Below are positions 36,406 through 41,306 of a stretch of 41,306 nucleotides of DNA, one piece after another. Within the stretch, counting starts at the first letter, position 1. Each line of letters opens with the position of its first letter. The translations under genes were made by a program, and so were the position numbers. Source of the stretch: JBDSKH01 sp050245915 (GTDB lineage: Bacteria > Actinomycetota > Actinomycetes > Actinomycetales > Microbacteriaceae); the NCBI GenBank assembly GCA_050245915.1, contig JBFWWZ010000023.1:1-41306 (forward strand). Reading direction: 5' to 3'. The notes below the pieces were generated by a model. The model did no database searches, was not told where the DNA came from, and was given only the letters and a program-made list of their open reading frames with translations.

Positions 36406-37866
36406 ATGTCTGACATCACCTTCCGCACGCTCGGCGTGCCCCATCCCCTCCTCGAAGTCCTGAGCGCCGAGGGCAAGCACATCCCGTTCCCGATCCAGGC
36501 CGACACCCTGCCCGACACCCTGAACGGCAAAGACGTTCTCGGCCGCGGCAAGACCGGCTCGGGCAAGACCCTCGCGTTCAGCATCCCGATGGTCGCGAGA
36601 CTCGGCACCCGCCTGTCCGGCGGACCCCGCCGCGCCGGCCGCCCGCTCGGGCTGGTGCTCGCGCCCACCCGCGAGCTCGCCACCCAGATCAACGCCACCC
36701 TCGAGCCGCTGGCGAAGGCATACGGCCTGACCACCACCACGATCTTCGGCGGCGTCAACCAGAACCGCCAGGTTCAGGCGCTGAAGGCCGGCGTCGACAT
36801 CGTCGTCGCCTGCCCCGGACGGCTCGAAGACCTCATGCAGCAGAAGTTCGTCTTCCTGGATGCGGTGGAGATCACCGTGCTCGACGAGGCCGACCACATG
36901 GCCGACCTTGGCTTCCTGCCCGGTGTCACCCGCATCCTGAAGGCCACACCCGAGAACGGTCAGCGCCTGCTGTTCAGCGCCACGCTCGACAACGGCGTGG
37001 ACAAGCTGGTGCGGCAGTTCCTGCACGACCCGAAGACGCACCAGGTCGACGAGGCCAATTCGCCGGTCGCCGCGATGACGCACCACATCTTCGGCACCGA
37101 CGACGCCGAGACGAAGAAGCAGCTGATCCACGCGCTCGCCTCGGGGACCGGCCGCCGCATCCTGTTCATGCGTACCAAGCACCACGCCAAGAAGCTGGCG
37201 CAGCAGCTGACCGCCGCCGGCATCCCGGCCGTGGACCTGCACGGCAACCTCAGCCAGCCGCAGCGCGACCGCAACCTCGCGGCGTTCTCGGCCGGCGACG
37301 CCAAGGTGCTCGTCGCGACCGATGTCGCCGCACGCGGAGTGCATGTCGACGACGTCGAGCTCGTGGTGCATGTCGACCCGCCCATGGAGCACAAGGCGTA
37401 CCTGCACCGCTCCGGGCGCACGGCCCGCGCCGGCAGCGAGGGCGACGTCGTCACCCTCGTGCTGCCCGCACAGGAGCGTGACCTGGCGCAGCTGATGCGC
37501 AAGGCCGGCATCCAGGCGCAGACCCAGCGCGTGACCAGCGACTCGGATGCCGTGAAGGCTCTGATCGGCGAGGTGGCCGCATACGTAACGCCGGCCCCGA
37601 AGGCGGCACAGCCTGCCCGCGGGCAGGGCGGTGGCGGCCGGTCCCAGGGCGCCAACGCGCAGCGCAAGCGCGCCGCACGCGAGGGCGCCGGCGCCGGTGC
37701 CGCACGGCAGGAGCAGCGTCCGCGCCGCGACCGTTCGGGCCGTCCGGCCCGCGGCGGCTCCGGCTCGGGCGGCAGCTCGGCCGGCGGTTCGCGCGTCATG
37801 TACTCGAGCTCGAGTTCGGCGCCGTCCGGCAACCCGCGCCGCCAGGGTCGTCGCGCCCAGGGCTGA
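36406..37866 (+). CDS. DEAD-box RNA helicase
   Basis: A 486-residue ATP-dependent RNA helicase. Motifs in order: Q motif (FPIQADTL), I (GKTGSGKT), Ia (PTRELA), Ib (CPGRL), II (VLDEADHM), III (SAT), IV region (RILFMRTKHH), V (ATDVAARGVH) and VI (HRSGRTARAG). The last roughly 105 residues are a disordered Arg/Gly/Ser/Ala-rich tail typical of RNA-binding extensions. It probably remodels structured RNA during ribosome assembly or mRNA decay. It is transcribed alone, toward a convergent NUDIX-like gene. Confidence 0.95.
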   Translation: MSDITFRTLGVPHPLLEVLSAEGKHIPFPIQADTLPDTLNGKDVLGRGKTGSGKTLAFSIPMVARLGTRLSGGPRRAGRPLGLVLAPTRELATQINATLEPLAKAYGLTTTTIFGGVNQNRQVQALKAGVDIVVACPGRLEDLMQQKFVFLDAVEITVLDEADHMADLGFLPGVTRILKATPENGQRLLFSATLDNGVDKLVRQFLHDPKTHQVDEANSPVAAMTHHIFGTDDAETKKQLIHALASGTGRRILFMRTKHHAKKLAQQLTAAGIPAVDLHGNLSQPQRDRNLAAFSAGDAKVLVATDVAARGVHVDDVELVVHVDPPMEHKAYLHRSGRTARAGSEGDVVTLVLPAQERDLAQLMRKAGIQAQTQRVTSDSDAVKALIGEVAAYVTPAPKAAQPARGQGGGGRSQGANAQRKRAAREGAGAGAARQEQRPRRDRSGRPARGGSGSGGSSAGGSRVMYSSSSSAPSGNPRRQGRRAQG

Positions 37867-37874
37867 GACCAGAG

Positions 37875-37936
37875 TCCGGGCGAGTTCGGGCGGTCGGGGC
37901 GTCCTCGGACGCCCGGACAGTCCGAACTAGCCCGGA
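37875..37936. terminator. Nested bidirectional terminator
   Basis: The outer stem TCCGGGCGAGTTCGG / CCGAACTAGCCCGGA (15 positions, one mismatch) encloses a second stem GGGCGTCC/GGACGCCC. It lies between the convergent helicase and NUDIX-like genes and can serve both strands. Confidence 0.65.
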
Positions 37937-37941
37937 TCCGT

Positions 37942-38499
37942 CTAGCCCAGCACCCCGACCGAGGCGAGGGCGGCGCGCAGCAGCGTGCCGCGTCCCCCCT
38001 CCATCTCCGCGTGCACCGCGGGTGACGAGGCTTCGGCCGGCGTCATCCAGGTGAGTTCGAGGGCGTCGGTGCGCGGTTCCAGGGTGCCGGTCACCGGAAC
38101 CACGTAGGCGAGCGCGACGGCGTGCTGCCGCTCGTCCAGGTACGCGCTGAACCCCGGGAACGGGAAGTACTCCGCCACCGAGAACGGCACCGGCGAGGCC
38201 GGCAGCAGCGGGAACGCCATCGGGCCGAGATCCTTCTCCAGGTGGCGGAACAGCGCATCGCGCAGCGTCTCGCCGAACATCACCCGGCCCGACACGAGGG
38301 TGCGCGTGATCGCACCCTGCGCGTTGGCCCGCAGCAGCACGCCGACCTGGGTGACCACGCCCATCCCGTCGACCCGCACCGGCACGGCCTCGACGTAGAG
38401 GATCGGCATGCGGCGACGGACGTCCGACAGCTCCTGATCCGAGAGCCAGGCCGAGTTCGGCTCGTCCGGCTGAGGGTCGGGGGTTCCCACGGAGCTCAT
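37942..38499 (-). CDS. NUDIX-like protein (DUF4916 type)
   Basis: A 185-residue protein. A degenerate Nudix box is visible in SGRVMFGETLRDALFRHLEKDLGP, where some catalytic Glu positions of the GX5EX7REUXEEXGU pattern are lost, so hydrolase activity is uncertain. The sequence resembles the actinobacterial DUF4916 group. The ATG at 38499 is 17 bp from the start of the divergent oxidoreductase gene. Confidence 0.8.
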   Translation of the reverse strand: MSSVGTPDPQPDEPNSAWLSDQELSDVRRRMPILYVEAVPVRVDGMGVVTQVGVLLRANAQGAITRTLVSGRVMFGETLRDALFRHLEKDLGPMAFPLLPASPVPFSVAEYFPFPGFSAYLDERQHAVALAYVVPVTGTLEPRTDALELTWMTPAEASSPAVHAEMEGGRGTLLRAALASVGVLG

Positions 38500-38516
38500 G
38501 CTCCATTATTAGGCCC
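38500..38516. promoter_or_regulatory. 17-bp bidirectional start region (NUDIX-like / oxidoreductase)
   Basis: The two ATG codons are separated by only 17 bp centred on TAATAAT/ATTATTA. CATTAT lies 7 nt before the plus-strand ATG and AATAAT lies 5 nt before the minus-strand ATG. A single symmetric AT core appears to serve both leaderless promoters. Confidence 0.45.
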
Positions 38517-39359
38517 ATGGCGAAAGCGATCACCCTGACCGGCGTCGGTCTTTCCGCGTTGCAGTTGGCCGAGATCCCGGATGCCGTGGCCGGCCCGGGC
38601 GAGGTCGCGATCGCGGTCGAGGCGGCCGGCATCAACCCCGTCGACCGAGGGGCCGTCGAGCCCGGCTACGGCGACAAGATGCCGGGCGACCCCCCGTGGA
38701 TCCTCGGCTGGGATCTCGCCGGAACGATCACCGCCGTCGGCGCAGGCGTCGACAGCGCCCTGACCGGGCGCCGCGTGCTGGGTTTCAGCCAATGGTTCAA
38801 GGGTGGACCGGGTCTGCAGCGCAGCCAGGTCGCCCTGCCCCTCGACAACATCGCCGTCGTCGGGGATTCCGTCCCCTCCACCGAACTGACGACGTTCGGG
38901 TTGAACGGGCTCACGGCTCTGCAGGTGCTCGACGCAGCGGAACTGCAGCCCGGCCAGTCGGTCCTGGTGATCGGCGCGAGCGGCAGCGTCGGGGGCTTCG
39001 TCGCACAGCTTGCCGAGCACCGCGGGATCACCGTGCTCGCCGCCGGCCGCGACACCCCGCCCTCCGATTTCGCCGGCATGGAGCTCGACGGCCTGATCAA
39101 CACCGCGCCGGCCGACCCCACGAGGTATCTGGTGGCGGTGCGCGATGAGGGTGTCGCGACCTCGGTGACGACGCCTGCGGAGGCCGAGCGCAGCATCCGG
39201 TCGTCGCGTGTCGGGGTGAAGGTCGACCGCACGGGGCTCGAGACCGTCGCCCGCCTCGCCGAGGAGGGGGTGCTGACGACCGAGGTCGCACACGCGTTCC
39301 CGGCGGAGGAGTTCGCGGCCGCCTACCAGGCCTCCGGCCGGACGGTGATCACCTTCTGA
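38517..39359 (+). CDS. Quinone oxidoreductase-like (zinc-independent MDR) protein
   Basis: A 280-residue medium-chain dehydrogenase/reductase of the quinone reductase (zeta-crystallin-like) type. It has GroES-like N-terminal sequence (VAGPGEVAIAVEAAGINPVD), GWDLAGTITAVGAGVD and the nucleotide-binding motif VLVIGASGSVGGFVAQLA. Zinc-binding Cys residues of classical alcohol dehydrogenases are absent. It is about 40 residues shorter than most family members, mainly in the C-terminal part of the cofactor domain. Its stop overlaps the esterase start (TGATG). Confidence 0.9.
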   Translation: MAKAITLTGVGLSALQLAEIPDAVAGPGEVAIAVEAAGINPVDRGAVEPGYGDKMPGDPPWILGWDLAGTITAVGAGVDSALTGRRVLGFSQWFKGGPGLQRSQVALPLDNIAVVGDSVPSTELTTFGLNGLTALQVLDAAELQPGQSVLVIGASGSVGGFVAQLAEHRGITVLAAGRDTPPSDFAGMELDGLINTAPADPTRYLVAVRDEGVATSVTTPAEAERSIRSSRVGVKVDRTGLETVARLAEEGVLTTEVAHAFPAEEFAAAYQASGRTVITF

Positions 39360-39988
39360 TGGCGCTGCACCTCGATCCCGACGCCGTCCTCTGGAACGCC
39401 GAACCCGCCGACCGCGACGGTCGCCCGCTGCTCGTCGTCATGCACGGACGCGGCAGCAACGAGGAGGACCTCTTCGCCCTGGCACCCGAACTGCCCGAGG
39501 AGTACGTGATCGCGTCGGTGCGGGCGCCGATCGCCGAGGCGGGCGGCTGGTCGTGGTGGGAGACCGTGGTCTCCGGCAACCCGGATGCGGAACTCGTCGA
39601 CGCCGCCGCCGCCGCGGTGACCACCTGGCTCGACGCGCTGCCGTTCGAACCGACGATGGTCGGCACGCTCGGCTTCTCGCAGGGCGGCGCGATGGCGACG
39701 CACCTGCTGCGGCGTGATGTCGCCCGCGTGCGATTCGCGGTCAACCTGGCGGGGTTCGCGATCTCGGGCGAGCAGGCGGCGGATGCCGCGCTCGCCGTCA
39801 GCCGGCCGCCGGTGTTCTGGGGACGCGGCGACGCCGACCCGCTGTTCACCCCGGAGATCATCGCGCGAACCGAGACCTGGCTCGCGGGGCACACGACGGC
39901 CGAGACCCGGAGGTATCCGGGCCTCGGCCATTCGGTGTCCCGCAAGGAGCTCGACGACGTCGCGCGGTTCCTCGCCGAGCGCCTCTAG
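39359..39988 (+). CDS. Phospholipase/carboxylesterase-family alpha/beta hydrolase
   Basis: A 209-residue serine hydrolase. The nucleophile is in GTLGFSQGGAMA (GxSxG), the Asp is probably in GRGDADPLFTPEI and the His in GLGHSVSRKELDD; the oxyanion region is VVMHGRGSNEEDLF. The substrate is unknown. It is translationally coupled to the upstream oxidoreductase by a 1-bp start/stop overlap. Its 3' end overlaps the convergent small secreted protein gene by 4 bp. Confidence 0.92.
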   Translation: MALHLDPDAVLWNAEPADRDGRPLLVVMHGRGSNEEDLFALAPELPEEYVIASVRAPIAEAGGWSWWETVVSGNPDAELVDAAAAAVTTWLDALPFEPTMVGTLGFSQGGAMATHLLRRDVARVRFAVNLAGFAISGEQAADAALAVSRPPVFWGRGDADPLFTPEIIARTETWLAGHTTAETRRYPGLGHSVSRKELDDVARFLAERL

Positions 39989-40299
39989 CGGTAGCACTTC
40001 CAGCCGTAGGGGCTGTACGACACGAGGCCCGCGTAGGCACCGGCACCGTACGTCCAACTGCACACGCGATTCACGTCGATCGACAGCAGGATGTGGGTGT
40101 AGTTGTTGGTGCATCGCCACCCGTACGGCGTGGTGAGCGAGATGTTCGTCGCATACCAGACGCTGCCGATGGTCGCGCACCAGGCGTTGAAGTTGACGCC
40201 GCCGAGCTGCGTCGCGGCGTGAGCGGGTGCGGCTCCGCCGACGGTCAGCGCCGCGCCGAGCAGCGCGGCCGACGCGACTGCGGTGATCTTCGTCTTCAT
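39985..40299 (-). CDS. Small secreted four-cysteine protein
   Basis: A 104-residue protein with a Sec signal peptide (KTK, then a hydrophobic core) and a likely cleavage after AHA at residue 28, leaving 76 residues. The mature part is an internal duplication with a period of 39: VNFNAWC...PYGWRC (Cys41, Cys63) and IDVNRVC...PYGWKC (Cys80, Cys102), with identical 22-residue Cys spacing. I recall similar small actinobacterial secreted domains with a Y-x-W-x-C ending, function unknown. The ATG has a strong GGAG Shine-Dalgarno and a TAGCGT box upstream. No immunity or export genes are adjacent. Confidence 0.88.
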   Translation of the reverse strand: MKTKITAVASAALLGAALTVGGAAPAHAATQLGGVNFNAWCATIGSVWYATNISLTTPYGWRCTNNYTHILLSIDVNRVCSWTYGAGAYAGLVSYSPYGWKCYR

Positions 40300-40364
40300 G
40301 TGTCTCCTTCGACTCGTGTAACGAACCTCGCACGCTAGTTCTCCTCACCTCCTACACGGGCGAC

Positions 40365-40373
40365 TTATCCACA
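40365..40373 (+). promoter_or_regulatory. Single DnaA-box-like site
   Basis: TTATCCACA matches the DnaA R-box consensus TTATNCACA exactly. It is alone in a 108-bp gap between the secreted protein and the Lhr-type helicase. One box by itself does not indicate an origin. Confidence 0.3.
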
Positions 40374-40407
40374 TGGGCGTGACAGGGGTTCGGGCGAAGA
40401 TGGTCTG

Positions 40408-41306
40408 ATGGACCCCGCGCTCGAACGCTTCTCGCCGGCGACGCGCGAGTGGTTCGCGGGTGCGTTCCCGACGCCGACCCCCGCGCAGACCGGGGCGTGG
40501 CAGGCGATCTCGTCGGGGCGACACGCGCTCGTCGTCGCACCGACCGGATCGGGCAAGACGCTGTCCGCGTTCCTGTGGTCGATCGATCGGCTGGCCGGAT
40601 CTCGACAGGCTCGACCACCGGGCACACGGGTGCTCTACATCTCGCCGCTCAAAGCCCTCGGCGTCGACGTGGAGCGCAACCTGCGCTCGCCGCTCGTCGG
40701 CATCACGCAGACGGCGAAGCGACTCGGGGTCGAGGTTCCGCCGATCTCGGTGGGGGTGCGATCGGGCGACACGACCAGCGCTGATCGCAGGCTGCTGCAG
40801 CGGGACCCGCCCGACATCCTGATCACCACGCCCGAGTCTCTCTACCTGATGCTGACGAGCGCGGCACGGGAGACGCTGGCCGGCGTCGAGACGGTCATCG
40901 TGGACGAGATCCACGCGGTGGCGGCGACCAAGCGGGGTGCGCATCTGGCGGTGTCGCTCGAGCGGCTCGACGCGCTGCTCGAGAAGCCCGCGCAGCGCAT
41001 CGGACTGTCGGCGACGGTGCGGCCGATCGACGAGGTGGCGCGGTTCCTCGGCGGGCAGGTGCCTGTGGAGATCGTGCAGCCGCCCGCGGCGAAGACGTTC
41101 GACCTGCGGGTCGTCGTGCCGGTGGAGGACATGACCGAGCTCGGGGCGCGCGCGACGGCCGAGCAGCTGGATGACGACGAGGGCGCCCTGCAGAGCGCCG
41201 GCTCGATCTGGCCCCACGTCGACCGCGCCATCGTCGACACCGTGCTCGAGCACCGGTCGACGATCGTGTTCGCGAACTCCCGCCGGCTCGCGGAGCGGCT
41301 GACGGC
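40408..41306 (+). CDS. Lhr-type helicase, N-terminal part (runs off the window)
   Basis: The first 299 codons of a superfamily 2 helicase of the Lhr type, normally about 1500 residues. Motifs: SPATREWFAGAFPTPTPAQ, Walker A APTGSGKTLSAFLW at about 46-59, SPLKALGVDVERNL, the DExH box VDEIHAVAATKRGAHLA and the SAT motif GLSATVRP. Lhr proteins act in DNA repair. A GAAGAT box lies 6 nt before the ATG with no Shine-Dalgarno (leaderless). Residues 64-71 (GSRQARPP) are encoded by a sequence that resembles the palindromic repeat family. Confidence 0.93.
   Translation, partial: MDPALERFSPATREWFAGAFPTPTPAQTGAWQAISSGRHALVVAPTGSGKTLSAFLWSIDRLAGSRQARPPGTRVLYISPLKALGVDVERNLRSPLVGITQTAKRLGVEVPPISVGVRSGDTTSADRRLLQRDPPDILITTPESLYLMLTSAARETLAGVETVIVDEIHAVAATKRGAHLAVSLERLDALLEKPAQRIGLSATVRPIDEVARFLGGQVPVEIVQPPAAKTFDLRVVVPVEDMTELGARATAEQLDDDEGALQSAGSIWPHVDRAIVDTVLEHRSTIVFANSRRLAERLT
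40597..40620 (+). repeat. Short repeat relative inside the lhr coding region
   Basis: TCTCGACAGGCTCGACC (within this span) has the outer TCTCGACA and TCGACC of the str-operon repeats but lacks the long stem. It encodes part of a variable loop after motif I of the helicase and keeps the reading frame open. Confidence 0.5.

Noticed and set aside
40300..40407. Replication origin because of a DnaA box
   Set aside because: Only one box, no AT-rich unwinding region, and no dnaA, dnaN or parAB genes nearby.

Overview
The window is very GC-rich DNA from a monoderm, high-GC Gram-positive bacterium, most likely an actinobacterium of the Microbacteriaceae (Microbacterium-like). The grounds are the actinobacterial RpoB and RpoC sequences (including the lineage-specific coiled insertion near the RpoC N-terminus), many GTG/TTG starts, many apparently leaderless genes (a TANNNT-like -10 box 6-7 nt before the start codon), and actinobacterial families such as DUF1684, CGNR zinc-finger and SprT-like proteins. 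The species assignment is inference.

Layout. (1) 1-1014, minus strand: two membrane proteins, the first cut by the window edge. (2) 1105-5451, minus: the str operon rpsL-rpsG-fusA-tuf, with palindromic repeats in the rpsG/fusA and fusA/tuf gaps and after tuf. (3) 5708-18654, minus: an 11-gene type IV pilus (T4P) cluster in the order pilB-pilT-pilC-pilA-three minor pilins-pilD-pilM-pilN-pilO. It holds the extension and retraction motors, the platform protein, a major pilin, three minor pilins, the prepilin peptidase and the inner alignment complex. No secretin or PilP is present, as expected without an outer membrane. (4) 18820-20011, minus: two membrane proteins. (5) 20213-27636, minus: rpoB-rpoC with a near-consensus promoter at 27745-27774. 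(6) 27805-41306: an accessory and housekeeping stretch on both strands. It holds a ureohydrolase (agmatinase-like), a spermidine-synthase-like protein, a PQQ-type sugar dehydrogenase lipoprotein, an SprT-like protein, a CGNR regulator, an EVE/ComB-like/DUF427 operon, an SRPBCC protein, an MGT-type glycosyltransferase with a divergent TetR regulator, a DUF1684 protein, a DEAD-box helicase, a NUDIX-like protein, a quinone-oxidoreductase-like protein, an esterase, a small secreted four-cysteine protein and the start of an Lhr-type helicase.

The main point of interest is the T4P operon, which lies between rpoC and rpsL, genes that are adjacent in many bacteria. Its tight gene overlaps imply one coupled transcript. 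A perfect 14-bp hairpin just after pilA could set the ratio of major to minor pilins. The minor pilins are unusually large and modular, and the retraction ATPase has a Pro/Ala-rich N-terminal extension of about 180 residues.

Two other themes recur. A family of about 36-bp palindromic repeats has fixed flanks and compensating stem changes, and a short relative appears to have become coding sequence inside the Lhr helicase. Divergent gene pairs have start codons only 17-34 bp apart and share back-to-back leaderless promoters. No tRNA, rRNA, insertion sequence or CRISPR array was seen, and every gene-free gap is shorter than 300 bases.
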